A stretch of DNA of 64,000 bases from JAZDOK01 sp043798715 (lineage in GTDB: Bacteria; Vulcanimicrobiota; JAZDOK01). Shown here one piece after another: positions 9,028 to 18,433 of the stretch. The translations under genes were made by a program, and so were the position numbers. The notes beneath the pieces are model-generated. The model searched no databases. It saw nothing but the letters and a program-made list of their open reading frames with translations, and was not told where the DNA came from. The stretch's first letter is position 1; the number at the start of each line of letters is the position of its first letter. The stretch spans positions 135,960-199,959 of the forward strand of contig JAZDOK010000013.1 of the NCBI GenBank assembly GCA_043798715.1, written 5' to 3'.

Positions 9028-11184
9028 ATGAAAGCGTTTGCGTGGTGTGCGGTCCTGGTGTTCGTTCTCTTCGCCTTGTCACCCGCCGTCGGGGCCCCCC
9101 TCTTCGGGGACGTTCCCCAGAGTCACTGGGCTAAAGATGCGATTATGCAGCTTGCCTCGAAGGGACTTCTCGAAGGCTATCCGGATGGGACCTTCAAGGG
9201 CGACCGCCTGACTTCCCGCTGGGAGATGGCCATTGTGGTCGCCCGCCTGATGGCCAGGGTAGAACAGATGGGAAGCAAATATTTTTCCAGGGCCGATATG
9301 GACACCTTGAAAGCCCTGGCCGAAAGCTACAAAGACGAACTGACTTCCTACGGCGTCCGGATGGATTCAGTCGAAGACAACTTTTCCAAGCTGGACACGA
9401 GAACGTCTTCCCTCGAAAAGATAAGATTCTACGGGTATTTCGATTCCATTATGCTCTCGCAGGACGTGGTCGGAGATCAACCTCTAATCGGCACTACGGA
9501 CAACCTCTTCGCCGCCATGGACTGGACCTGCGGCCGTCCCCTGGTGCGGGGCAAGTCCGTCACCGGCCTTCTGGCCCTTGGTCTTAATACCACGCTCTCC
9601 TCGTCTCTTTCCGCCGGCGTGCAATTTGACGCCTACCAGAGCCTGGGAGACCTGCCCATAGATATCTACTGGGGCGTCACCCCGCCTTACCAATGCAATC
9701 TCTTCACCGGGTCCGGTTTTCCGGAAGACGTTCTCGTGCCCCGGGCTCCCATGACCCGGATGGTGCTGGACAATTTCTGGTTCAAGCATGAGCCCTCAAA
9801 AACCCTTCTTCTGGGGGGGGCCTACCGTCCCCAGATGGTTGAGTCTTTCGTACTGAACGGGATGCGCAACCCCAACGCCAATGCCCCGTCGCTCCTCCCT
9901 TTCTGGGGCGCCAGCATTTCCGGGCCTATCGCCGGGAAGTTTCCCCTCTCCTGGGAAATTCTTGAGACCCGCCTGCCTCACACCGCCAACTCCGTCATGG
10001 GAACCAAGTATGACTATGCCAGTTGGGCCGGGGCCTTGAACCTCACTGCGGATTTCAAAACCTTCAAAGTGGGTCTTAATTTTTCGAGGGCCGTTGACGA
10101 CCCCATCAACTCGGGCAATCCTCAGGCCGCCGGCATTATCCCCATCCCGGTCGGGGCCTGGAATGCCGCCCTCATTCCCTTTGCCCCCGGCTGGGAGGAT
10201 AGCCGCTCCGGCGCCATCAGGGCCGCGACCGGTCCCCAGTCGGAGAACACCATCGGAGGAAGCGTCGAGCTTCCCCTTAGCGAGTTTTGGAAATTCCGGA
10301 TGGAAATCGCCGGCAGCACCTACATCCCCGACACCGCCCGCGCCGCCAAATCCGGTTTTGACACCTCCGTTTCCGGTTCGCTCTTGTCGGCGGCCGTGAG
10401 CGGGAAAATCTATGAGCGATTCAACCTGAACCTTTCCTACCTGGATATCGCGCCCACCTATGACCCGTTCTTAAACCAACTCCCGGCGGCGGCGGCCATT
10501 CCCGTCTTCCTGCCTTATTCCACCTATTATTCCAGCTATTACCAGCTCCATGACTACCTGGCCTATCCCAATAACCGCAGGGGGCCCAAGCTGGTGATCG
10601 GGTACGAAATTCCCAAGGACAAAGGAAACCTTTCCTTGACCCTCAGTTCCCTGGATCAGGCGGAGCCGTCCACTCCGGGCCAGTGGCATAAGGCCGGCAA
10701 CGTGGAGCCCCTCTTTGGCCTGCTGGCCGGTGGAGGCACGGAGAAGGGGCATCTGCAGGAGGCCACTTTTCGCGGCAATTATAATATAACTCAGCGCCTG
10801 AGGGCGGACTTCGGATACACGAACTACAAGATTCTCCGATCCGCCGGCGCCATGGACGACATCAACTTCGAGCAGAACCTGTATTCATTGGCCTTGAGCT
10901 ATCCCTTCAGCAGCCACCTGGCCGTTTACGGCAGTCTCAACGTGCTCGCCTACAAAGGTCAATGGGGACAGGCCCCCACCATCACCAACATCCAGGATTT
11001 CACCCAGTCCATTCCCTCTCTGGGCGTCTCCTATATTTTCGACGAGTCCTCCTCAGTCTCCATGTCTTACAGAACTCTGGGTTATACCGACAACCGCTCC
11101 CAGGCGATTAAAAACCTCTGGCCGACGACCGCCGGAAACTGGCAGGGTCAGCAGACATCCCTGGAATTCAAATTTTCATTCTAA
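9028..11184 (+). CDS. SLH-domain outer-membrane porin-like protein
   Basis: A 718-residue exported protein. After a signal peptide ending around VGA comes one S-layer homology domain (residues about 25-75: FGDVPQSHWAKDAIMQLA, GYPDGTFKGDRLTSRWEMA), which binds pyruvylated or other secondary cell-wall polymers or peptidoglycan. A short coiled coil follows (YGVRMDSVEDNFSKLDTRTSSLEKI), then a long beta-rich region from IRFYGYFDS to a C-terminal phenylalanine (SLEFKFSF) typical of outer-membrane barrels. This is the plan of cyanobacterial and Negativicutes SLH porins that tether the outer membrane. The ATG has TTGGGAGG upstream. It lies 12 bp before the GAF protein gene. It shows that the organism is diderm. 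Confidence 0.88.
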   Translation: MKAFAWCAVLVFVLFALSPAVGAPLFGDVPQSHWAKDAIMQLASKGLLEGYPDGTFKGDRLTSRWEMAIVVARLMARVEQMGSKYFSRADMDTLKALAESYKDELTSYGVRMDSVEDNFSKLDTRTSSLEKIRFYGYFDSIMLSQDVVGDQPLIGTTDNLFAAMDWTCGRPLVRGKSVTGLLALGLNTTLSSSLSAGVQFDAYQSLGDLPIDIYWGVTPPYQCNLFTGSGFPEDVLVPRAPMTRMVLDNFWFKHEPSKTLLLGGAYRPQMVESFVLNGMRNPNANAPSLLPFWGASISGPIAGKFPLSWEILETRLPHTANSVMGTKYDYASWAGALNLTADFKTFKVGLNFSRAVDDPINSGNPQAAGIIPIPVGAWNAALIPFAPGWEDSRSGAIRAATGPQSENTIGGSVELPLSEFWKFRMEIAGSTYIPDTARAAKSGFDTSVSGSLLSAAVSGKIYERFNLNLSYLDIAPTYDPFLNQLPAAAAIPVFLPYSTYYSSYYQLHDYLAYPNNRRGPKLVIGYEIPKDKGNLSLTLSSLDQAEPSTPGQWHKAGNVEPLFGLLAGGGTEKGHLQEATFRGNYNITQRLRADFGYTNYKILRSAGAMDDINFEQNLYSLALSYPFSSHLAVYGSLNVLAYKGQWGQAPTITNIQDFTQSIPSLGVSYIFDESSSVSMSYRTLGYTDNRSQAIKNLWPTTAGNWQGQQTSLEFKFSF

Positions 11185-11196
11185 AGGATTACTTCG

Positions 11197-12228
11197 ATGC
11201 CGGAACCAAACGATTCAATTGACCTCTTCGGCCTCCTGTGCCGCACCGGCCAGGAATTAAGCGCCATTGGGGACCTGGACGATCTACTGGAAAAGATAAT
11301 GCAGGTCACCCGGGAAATCTGCGCCGCCGATGCCTCGTCCATCCTGATGGTTGATAATGATACTCAGGAACTTTATTTCAAGGCTGTCCAGGGAGAGAAA
11401 AGACGCCAGGTCAAGCCTGTTCGTTTTTCCATCAACGAGGGAATCGCGGGCTGGGTCGCCGTCAACAGGCAGAGTCTGATTGTAAATGACGTCCTGTCGG
11501 ATTCCCGCTACCTGGTGCGGGTGGATGTCGAGTCTTCCTACCAGACACGGAACATCGCCTGCGTCCCGGTCATCTGGGAAAACGAGCTCCTGGGCGTCAT
11601 CGAGGCCCTTAACAAGAAGGAAGACAAGGATTTTACGGAAGAGGATCTTAAATTTCTCTCCATCCTGGCCAGTCAGGCGGCCATTGCCATCAACAGCACC
11701 AGGACCATCTCGGATCTCCAGAACTTCTTCATTTATATGGTGGAAATTCTGGTCATGGCCATTGAGTCCGTGACGCGGGTCCCTTCCGGTTTTACCATGA
11801 AGGTCGCCAGGACCGCCACCCGCCTGGCCCGGCAGATGGGAATCACGGGGAAAGAGTATGAAAATATTTACTACGCCTCTATGCTGTTTAATATAGGGAA
11901 GTTGCGCGCTCTGGAAGGAAGCGGGGAAGTTCCCTCCAACCTGCACCCGCTTCTGGGGGGAGAAACCCTGCGCCAGATCATGCTGCTGGAAAAGATCGCT
12001 CCCATCGTGGAGGCCCATCTGGAACGCTTTGACGGCTCAGGGGTGCCCAAGGGCCTCAAGGGCGGGGATATTCTCCTGGGAGGGCGCATCCTGGGGCTGG
12101 CTCTGGCCTTCGAGGAGTGGCGCCTGACAAAAGGCAAGGAAGCTTCGGAGAATCCCGCCAAAGAATTCATCGCCGCAAACCCTTCGGCCTTTGACCCGGC
12201 GGTGGTCAAGGTTTTTCTGGAAAATTAG
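11197..12228 (+). CDS. GAF domain protein with degenerate HD-GYP domain
   Basis: A 343-residue cytoplasmic signalling protein. Residues about 15-165 form a GAF sensor domain (INEGIAGWVAVNRQSLIVNDV, ACVPVIWENELLGVIEALNK). Residues about 190-330 align with the HD-GYP c-di-GMP phosphodiesterase fold, but the catalytic residues are gone. The HD dyad is F231-N232 (LFNIGK instead of LHDIGK), the HH pair is H274-L275, the first helix histidine is F199, and GYP is GVP. It is therefore probably a binding or regulatory module, not an enzyme. The stop TAG abuts a palindromic repeat shared with the convergent M48 gene. Likely co-transcribed with the SLH porin. Confidence 0.85.
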   Translation: MPEPNDSIDLFGLLCRTGQELSAIGDLDDLLEKIMQVTREICAADASSILMVDNDTQELYFKAVQGEKRRQVKPVRFSINEGIAGWVAVNRQSLIVNDVLSDSRYLVRVDVESSYQTRNIACVPVIWENELLGVIEALNKKEDKDFTEEDLKFLSILASQAAIAINSTRTISDLQNFFIYMVEILVMAIESVTRVPSGFTMKVARTATRLARQMGITGKEYENIYYASMLFNIGKLRALEGSGEVPSNLHPLLGGETLRQIMLLEKIAPIVEAHLERFDGSGVPKGLKGGDILLGGRILGLALAFEEWRLTKGKEASENPAKEFIAANPSAFDPAVVKVFLEN

Positions 12229-12255
12229 TAAGGGCACGTTGCAACGCGCCCCTAC
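12228..12255. repeat. Dispersed palindrome copy 2
   Basis: A 28-bp palindrome with GTAAGGGC and GCCCCTAC ends around an ACGTTGCAACG core, with one mismatch. It lies between two convergent genes: its first base is the last base of the GAF-HD stop, and its right end, read on the minus strand, supplies the TAG stop (12254-12252) of the M48 gene. Confidence 0.88.
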
Positions 12256-13775
12256 TCTTTGGGAGAGGCGGGGCCAGAAGGCTCCTTCGGCTTGAGCGGA
12301 AGAGCCGTGAAGGCGTTTTCAAATGCCTGAAGAGCTTCCAGGCGCGTAAGATACCGGTAAGGGTGAGAGCGGATGTAGCCGGCCAGCGTCTCATCCACGG
12401 CCCCAATGTCCTTGACGACATGCGTGAAAGCATTCAGCTTGTCCAGCATCTTTTTTGATTCCTCAATGCGTTTCGCCATCTCAGGGTGAGTGCTCAGCCA
12501 GCTCGGGGTGTTCGAAGGCATCTGCTTCCCCAGATCCTCCAGCTTCTTGAACGAGACGATGAGCTCTTCCGGGCGGTATCCGGCCACCGATGTCAGGATG
12601 AGGGCGTCCTCATCTGCTTCCAGCTCAAAATTGCGGTCATAGCCCCTGCTGATGAGGGTCCCGATGAAATCAGACATGATCATGCCGATATTGCTCCTGG
12701 TGGCGATGCCGACAATGACCCCCAGAAAGTCTAAATTCTGGCCCTGCCGGTACTGCCTGATGGCGTGGTGATTGGTCACGTGGCCGATCTCGTGGCTGAT
12801 AACCCCGGCCAGCTCATCGTCCGACTCCAGCACACGGAGCAGCCCCTCGGTCACGTAGATCGGACCGCCCGCTGAAAAGGCATTAATCTCGTCGGAATCC
12901 AACACGTTGAAGAAGAAGTTGAAATTTAAATCATTGAGCCGGTTGGCGTCCACGATCCGCGACCCTATGCGGCGCACTCTCTCGATGGATTCCTGGTCTC
13001 CGGAGATGCGGTAGGAGTACTCGATGGCCCCGGACATCTCCCTGCTCAGGGCCGTCTCCAGCTCGTCCTGCTTCAGGAGCGGGTTGTTTTCCGGAAAACA
13101 AATGGGACAGGGGCGGTAGCCCCCGGCGACGGCCTCCTGGATTGACTCGCAGATCTCCACCCTGGCACCAGGGGAGATATGATCGCATTTTTCCTTATGA
13201 TACAGCTTGCTGTCAAGATTTAGAAGGACTTTTATTTTGGGCGTTTCCGGGTGCAGAGCCTTCCGGACTTCGCTCCCAAGTTGCTCCATCGCCGCATCCT
13301 TGCGGGAATTTCTGGCAGTCAGATACCCCCACTTATCCGTGCCGATCTCCCCCAGGGAGGCCGAGAGAAGATACGAACTCCCCTTCCGGGTGACATTGAC
13401 GACCAGCAGGTGGTCAACGCCGAACAGCTCACGGGCGTAGGAAGAATTGAACAGGAGGTCCGGAAAACAAAGCAGCGTCTCCTGCTGCTCTTTTTTTGTC
13501 TCCTGGACGATCTTCGGATTAAGAATGTCCGCAGGCAGGCGATAGTCAATATCCTGCTTTATTAGCGCCGGCCTGGAAAGCTCAGTCTGCCATTCTTCCT
13601 GTAAAGCCTTGTCGTATTTTCCCTCCGCGTTCAGGAAGAAGACACCGATCCTGGAGGGATGAGTGCTCTCTGCCGCCGCCCATGAAATCAAGAGACAGCA
13701 GAGGGCCGCCGCCATCAGGGCCGGGCCAAGGAAAGATTTCATAGAAACTCCAGAAAGGCGCCGTAAAAACTTCAT
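12252..13775 (-). CDS. Exported M48 family metallopeptidase with Ada-like zinc module
   Basis: Zinc endopeptidase of the M48 (Ste24/BepA/LoiP) group, up to 507 residues, presumably periplasmic. A signal peptide is best formed from the second ATG at 13742 (MKSFLGPALMAAALCCLL); ATG 13775 is also possible. The protease domain has HEIGHVTNHH around residue 325 and the third ligand in NFELEADEDAL. N-terminal to it, residues about 190-230 hold a small cysteine motif (KLYHKEKCDHI, GYRPCPICFP) like the Ada zinc-binding or thermonuclease-tail module. The first 180 residues are unassigned. Divergent from an ECF sigma factor 94 bp away. Its stop codon lies inside a palindromic repeat. Likely an envelope quality-control protease. 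Confidence 0.87.
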   Translation of the reverse strand: MKFLRRLSGVSMKSFLGPALMAAALCCLLISWAAAESTHPSRIGVFFLNAEGKYDKALQEEWQTELSRPALIKQDIDYRLPADILNPKIVQETKKEQQETLLCFPDLLFNSSYARELFGVDHLLVVNVTRKGSSYLLSASLGEIGTDKWGYLTARNSRKDAAMEQLGSEVRKALHPETPKIKVLLNLDSKLYHKEKCDHISPGARVEICESIQEAVAGGYRPCPICFPENNPLLKQDELETALSREMSGAIEYSYRISGDQESIERVRRIGSRIVDANRLNDLNFNFFFNVLDSDEINAFSAGGPIYVTEGLLRVLESDDELAGVISHEIGHVTNHHAIRQYRQGQNLDFLGVIVGIATRSNIGMIMSDFIGTLISRGYDRNFELEADEDALILTSVAGYRPEELIVSFKKLEDLGKQMPSNTPSWLSTHPEMAKRIEESKKMLDKLNAFTHVVKDIGAVDETLAGYIRSHPYRYLTRLEALQAFENAFTALPLKPKEPSGPASPKE

Positions 13776-13868
13776 CGGTCACTTTCCCCCTTAGGGGTCT
13801 ACCTCTTCCTTATGTTGCTCTGCAGGAAACTTCTTTTCAAACAGGGAAAGATCCTGCAGGGAGGAAAC

Positions 13869-14477
13869 ATGCCGGACATAGACGAGAGTCAGTTGATAGC
13901 CGATTGCCTCAGGTGGGACGAGAAAGCCTGGGGAATTCTTTACGCACACTATCGCGCCCTGGTTTTCAAGGTCATTGCGACGGGCGGGTGGAGTTTTCAG
14001 AGGGAGGAAGCCGAAGATCTGGTCCAGGAAGTTTTTCTGGAGCTGATCCGGTCCCTGCCCAATTTCAGGAAGGAGGCGGCGCTCTCCACTTTCCTGATCC
14101 AGTTGGCCAAGAACAAATGCGTCTCCACTCTTCGAAGAAAAACAGCCCTGAAGCGGGGCGCCGGCGAGGCCGCCCTCTCCCTGGATATAGGCAGAGGCGG
14201 AGAGGAAGACAATCCCGTCCCGATTTCTTCGGAGGAGCCGACCCCCGAAGAGAGCAGCCTTCAAAGGGAGGAAATCGAGAGCGTCCGCCGGGCCCTGGAG
14301 CTGATACCGACCGAGTGTCAGACACTCATCTCGCTCAGGTTTTTTGACGAAAAATCCTACGATGAGATCTGCCAGGCGCTGGGACTTCCGCTGGGAACCA
14401 TCTGTTCACGCCTAAAGCGCTGTCTGACAAAATTACATTCGGTTTACGTGGAAAAATTTGCGCCACAATACGACTAA
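13869..14477 (+). CDS. ECF-type RNA polymerase sigma factor
   Basis: A 202-residue sigma-70 family factor with only regions 2 and 4. Region 2 is around residues 15-95 (EEAEDLVQEVFLELIRSLPNF, ALSTFLIQLAKNKCVSTLRR). A long acidic linker follows, then region 4 around 140-195 (SVRRALELIPTECQTLISLRF, YDEICQALGLPLGTICSRLKR) with the DNA-binding helix-turn-helix. ATG 13869 is chosen over the upstream frame because GGGAGGAAAC precedes it. The next gene, 33 bp downstream, encodes a membrane anti-sigma factor, so this pair forms a regulated envelope-response unit. An ECF-like GGAAAC motif lies upstream of the gene, but I cannot show autoregulation. Confidence 0.93.
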   Translation: MPDIDESQLIADCLRWDEKAWGILYAHYRALVFKVIATGGWSFQREEAEDLVQEVFLELIRSLPNFRKEAALSTFLIQLAKNKCVSTLRRKTALKRGAGEAALSLDIGRGGEEDNPVPISSEEPTPEESSLQREEIESVRRALELIPTECQTLISLRFFDEKSYDEICQALGLPLGTICSRLKRCLTKLHSVYVEKFAPQYD

Positions 14478-14510
14478 TGAAAGGGAAACCCGAATGATTC
14501 GGAGGCGGGC

Positions 14511-16100
14511 ATGAGCTGTTATAAACCCAGACTCTCAGAGAGGCTGCTCCAGTACCTGGAAAACCTGCTGAGTCCGCGTGAGCGAACGGAGATGGAATCC
14601 CATATCCGTTCCTGTACTGATTGCAAGGAAGAGCTCGACGCTCTGCAAAAAGATTGCCGCACAATGAATCTTTACGCTGCGTATCTGAAAAAGACGAACA
14701 CAAGCATGAGAAGTGCGGCCCCGGAGCCACCCGTCATTTTTGCCCGCACTTCATCGGCCTGCCCGCCGGCCAACGTGCTGGTGCTCTATGCCCAGAAAGA
14801 AGCCCTCATCTCGGCTGGCGAGAAGGAAAACATCGAAAATCACCTCCTTAATTGCACGACCTGCCGTCAGGCCGCGGAAGTGCTCTGGCAGATCGAAGAA
14901 GAACTGACCCCTGAAAAAACAAGGTCGCTGATCTCAGGGGCCCCGGAATCCGCTCCGGCCGAACCTCTTCCGGCACGTCTTTCCGAGGCGGTCAGGCAGG
15001 GCCGCTCCGCCCTTGAAAAGGAGAAAGCGGCGGCTGCCGAAACGGCGGTAAATTTCGGAAGGAGAGAAGAAAAAAAATCCGGGTCAGCCGAGGAAGGACC
15101 GGATTCTCTTTCTTTGTTATTCGAGAAGTTACGGAGAGTTTTTGCCTCTTCCGTGCGGTGGCAGTATGTGGGGGCGCTCACTCTCATTCTGGTTGTCCTG
15201 GGGCTCGCAGTTTTATTTTTTATGGGAAAGTCCGGCTCTTTCCACTCCGGAGATACGGCCCTGAACTCTCTTAAAAGTGAGCCTTCCCCCTCCTTCATCG
15301 AAGAGAGGGTTGTCCTTTCCTCGCCTGAAATTGCACAGTCTCCTACGCCTGCACTTCAGACACCTGCTCCGACTGCCAGTCGGGTCTTAGCTGTTGCTTC
15401 GGAATCTCCGCAGAAAACCCCCTCTCCGGAGAAACAAGTGAAGAAAAAAGCTGTGGTTAAAAAAAGCCCCAGGCAGAAAGCCCGCGTCGAAAAAAGGCCG
15501 CCTGATAAAAAAGTGTTCGCTTTCCAGCCTCCTTTTGCTCCCATGCCTGAAACCACGAAGAAACAGAACTCCCCTGTTCCGGCAGCCGCTCTGACGCGCC
15601 ATCTCGCCGCAACAGAAGAAAAATCCGACAGTGTTTCACTTCAGTCCGGACCTGAAGCTGTACAGGGGCTTTATTTGGGCTCTCAGGGAAACCAGAGCGC
15701 GGAAGTCGGACGGACTGTGAATGCCGGGACTTCTTCGGGCTCTGAAAAGGCAGCGAAAGTTGCCTCCGAATCCTCATCGGCCCTGGCCGACTATGAGAGC
15801 CTGTTGGAAGAGGAGCTTCAGCAGAAAATCAGCCAGGCCCTGGGGGGAAAGAAGGCCTCCGTCCGCGTCGTTGCCTCCCTGGAATCTCCCAATGTTTTTA
15901 TTCCAGCCGTCGGAGTTAAATCCAAAGACAGCGCGTCCGCTCCCGCGTCCGCCGCCAAACGCCTCCCCATCAGGAGCCTCAAGGTTACGATTCGTCCCTC
16001 AAGCGGGCTTTCAGAAGAACAGAAAGCCTCCATTAAAAAAATCATCTCGGAATCCGGCCGATTCGACGAAGCCCGGGGGGACAGCCTGGAATTCAAATAG
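14511..16100 (+). CDS. Membrane anti-sigma factor with two zinc-finger (zf-HC2) domains
   Basis: A 529-residue protein likely holding the upstream ECF sigma factor inactive. Two zf-HC2-type motifs occur in tandem: residues about 10-46 (RTEMESHIRSCTDCKEEL) and about 82-125 (KENIENHLLNCTTCRQAAEV). A single membrane segment is at roughly residues 216-237 (VGALTLILVVLGLAVLFFMG). The remaining 290 residues would be periplasmic: a low-complexity Pro/Ser/Lys stretch, then a C-terminal region with LADYESLLEEELQQKISQAL and a beta-like tail that is unassigned. A single zinc finger is usual, so the duplication is notable. GGAGG lies five bases before the ATG. Confidence 0.85.
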   Translation: MSCYKPRLSERLLQYLENLLSPRERTEMESHIRSCTDCKEELDALQKDCRTMNLYAAYLKKTNTSMRSAAPEPPVIFARTSSACPPANVLVLYAQKEALISAGEKENIENHLLNCTTCRQAAEVLWQIEEELTPEKTRSLISGAPESAPAEPLPARLSEAVRQGRSALEKEKAAAAETAVNFGRREEKKSGSAEEGPDSLSLLFEKLRRVFASSVRWQYVGALTLILVVLGLAVLFFMGKSGSFHSGDTALNSLKSEPSPSFIEERVVLSSPEIAQSPTPALQTPAPTASRVLAVASESPQKTPSPEKQVKKKAVVKKSPRQKARVEKRPPDKKVFAFQPPFAPMPETTKKQNSPVPAAALTRHLAATEEKSDSVSLQSGPEAVQGLYLGSQGNQSAEVGRTVNAGTSSGSEKAAKVASESSSALADYESLLEEELQQKISQALGGKKASVRVVASLESPNVFIPAVGVKSKDSASAPASAAKRLPIRSLKVTIRPSSGLSEEQKASIKKIISESGRFDEARGDSLEFK

Positions 16101-16149
16101 ACCCGTAAGTAACGTCCCGGTGGCACGGGGCCATCCTTAAAAACAGGTT

Positions 16150-18333
16150 CTAGCGATAGAAGAAATAAGCTTTCACGTTCCCGCTTCCTGCCGCGTTAGG
16201 CACAAGGCCAGTGATATGGATGTTGAGGCTTTTACCGCCCATGTTGAAGAACCGGAAATACATCGGCGCCCATTCAACAAGGTAAATCTGAGGCAGGGGA
16301 TAATTTAGCAACTGGCCGACGTCGAATCCCTGGTTGTAATCGTCAATGTTGGTCAGGGCGCTCCAGGCCTGATGGAGGCGAGTCCCGCCATAGTCCGTCC
16401 TTCCGGTCAAATCCGCCCCGCCGAAGTTATAAAGAGGATCCTGCGTCCTTCCCGAAAGGAGAAGCGTCAGGGCCAATTCGTCAAAATATAATTCAAACGG
16501 CTGATCTGCGGCGGCGCCCCGCAGGCTGGCCAGACCGGTTCTCCCGTCCGCCTGGTTCAGACGGGCCAGGGCGTCATAGCCCATCCTTTCATAGGCGTAT
16601 TGGGCGTTAAGAAAGCCTGTCTCGTAAATGCCAAGATAATTATTGTAATTTGCGTTAAATGCATAGGAAGTAAGTGGGCATCGTTCGGGTATTCTTAAAT
16701 ACCTCTCAAGGCCCTGGGCCCGCATTGAGGCAGCAGGAGGGAAATTGTTGCTGATGCTTCTTCCCAGAAGGACATTTTCAGTAAAAATAGAGGTGCCTTC
16801 TCCGACGGAATACTCCTGATCCTGAGTTGCCTGGCCGCTCTCAAGATTCTGGCGCACTCCAGCGTAGCTCTCTACATATTTCTGATTAAAGCGGGCCAGG
16901 TGAGCGAATTCATGCCCGCAGACAGCTTCCAGAAATTCAAGGCGGTCGTCCACGTACTTTACGGATTCGTCCAGCAGCAGACGGGGATCTATATAGACGA
17001 TTTCCGCATAATTGCTGTAGTATCCCGGGGGGAGCTCGTCCTGAGGGTACTCATCCGTGGGCTGAAAATAGGCGTTATCAAAATTAGCGCTGAGCACGAT
17101 GTAAACCCGGGGATCTCCGTCAATCCCGGGGTTCCACTCCGAGCCTATCTTCTGGTGGACGAGGGGATAGATCGTCGTATCGAAGTAGGCGGCCATGGCA
17201 CGGGCAAAACCGTCCATATCCCTGTAATAAATGGCATCTCCGTCCGTCGGGGAATCGTCCACATACACGTAGCAGTGCTCCCCCAGGGCGTGGCAGGTGC
17301 AAAGCCGGTTCAGATAAAAGCCCGCGGTTTGAGAGAAATCAATCCAGAAAGTCCTCTTGTGCCCGACATAATTTGTTTTGACCCGCCCTTTCTTGTCCAG
17401 AGCGCCACGGGCCTTAAGTTCCGAAGCCGTCAGCGGTCTGGGGCGGATTCCCTTGTCCAGAAGAGTGGCCGCAAGCTCGTAATTTTTTTGCATGCTCTTC
17501 AGGTTGTTGCGCAGGTAGAGTGAATAAGGATCGGATAAACTGTCGACTTTTTTCGGTTTACAGTAGGTGACCGGCCTTCCGGCTTTCCCGCTCTTTATAA
17601 AGCCGCTGAAGAAAGATCCGGCCAGGGGGACAAGGTTGCCGTTATAGGAAGGATTTGCCGAATGATAAACCAGAAGCAGGCAGGCCTCCGTAGCCTGAAT
17701 GGAAGAATCCAGGGAAATATCCAGAGTCCCGCCGGTGATGTCTGCGGGAAGCGCATTGAAACCCATGGGAGTGGGGATCTGGACGTTCGGGTCCGGCGTG
17801 GGCACCGGCGCCGGTGAAGGCGTCCCGCCAAGATAGGGTGTCAGGACAAAGAGCCGCTGAACAAGGCCGCTGACATTGAAAGCCGTAAAGCTCGCAGGGC
17901 GGGCCGACACCCCTGGATTAAAGAAAGCGAGGCTCAGCGTGTTGTTTTCGATTTTGTAAATCCCGTAAGATATTTTCCCGATATACCATGAGTCGGAACT
18001 GTCCTCCACGGAAAGTTCGATCCTGCGTGGAGTCGTCCCCGTATCGACGGAATACGTCCCTTTGTACCACTCCGTGCCGGTCGAGTTGCCGAACTTAAAA
18101 GTCCTGGCCGCCTCTCCGAAAGCTGCGTTCCATTGAGAACTGGCGCCCTCCTCGTAACCGTTCCAGGGGCCCTCCAGGGTCGTCTTCACCCAGGGTGAAG
18201 ACGACGAAGCCGGTGAAGGAAGAGCCCCTCCGCTCACCTGATCTCCCCCGCAGCCGCTCAGCGGGAAAAGAAAGGCGAGCAAGAGGACGAAGATGAAAAA
18301 GCGGCCTGTGGTTTTTGAAAGCCCTGCGTTCAT
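16150..18333 (-). CDS. Putative lipoprotein metallopeptidase, M30 (hyicolysin)-like
   Basis: A 727-residue lipoprotein: the signal peptide ends in the lipobox LSGC (cysteine about residue 28), followed by a Ser/Pro linker. Residues 45-165 form a beta-rich domain. The central region has a gluzincin-type zinc motif HEFAHL near residue 472, preceded by YIVLSANFDN and IVYIDPRLLL, and followed by GEGTSIFTE, which could supply the third ligand. This order matches peptidase family M30. The C-terminal 150 residues look like a beta sandwich. ATG 18333 has GAGAGGTG upstream. It is convergent with the anti-sigma gene. The catalytic assignment rests on the motif alone. Confidence 0.75.
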   Translation of the reverse strand: MNAGLSKTTGRFFIFVLLLAFLFPLSGCGGDQVSGGALPSPASSSSPWVKTTLEGPWNGYEEGASSQWNAAFGEAARTFKFGNSTGTEWYKGTYSVDTGTTPRRIELSVEDSSDSWYIGKISYGIYKIENNTLSLAFFNPGVSARPASFTAFNVSGLVQRLFVLTPYLGGTPSPAPVPTPDPNVQIPTPMGFNALPADITGGTLDISLDSSIQATEACLLLVYHSANPSYNGNLVPLAGSFFSGFIKSGKAGRPVTYCKPKKVDSLSDPYSLYLRNNLKSMQKNYELAATLLDKGIRPRPLTASELKARGALDKKGRVKTNYVGHKRTFWIDFSQTAGFYLNRLCTCHALGEHCYVYVDDSPTDGDAIYYRDMDGFARAMAAYFDTTIYPLVHQKIGSEWNPGIDGDPRVYIVLSANFDNAYFQPTDEYPQDELPPGYYSNYAEIVYIDPRLLLDESVKYVDDRLEFLEAVCGHEFAHLARFNQKYVESYAGVRQNLESGQATQDQEYSVGEGTSIFTENVLLGRSISNNFPPAASMRAQGLERYLRIPERCPLTSYAFNANYNNYLGIYETGFLNAQYAYERMGYDALARLNQADGRTGLASLRGAAADQPFELYFDELALTLLLSGRTQDPLYNFGGADLTGRTDYGGTRLHQAWSALTNIDDYNQGFDVGQLLNYPLPQIYLVEWAPMYFRFFNMGGKSLNIHITGLVPNAAGSGNVKAYFFYR

Positions 18334-18433
18334 TTCAGCACCTCTCCAAAAGGGGAGTCATCTCCGATGACAACCCGTGGAGTCATTCTCCTTCAGGAGG
18401 CAAATTCCCTCCCATCGGCTCGATTTCATGGTA

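Noticed and set aside
13800..13868. A GGAAAC motif upstream of the ECF sigma gene as a self-recognised promoter
   Set aside because: Only a -35-like element is visible; no matching -10 at 16-17 bp could be supported.
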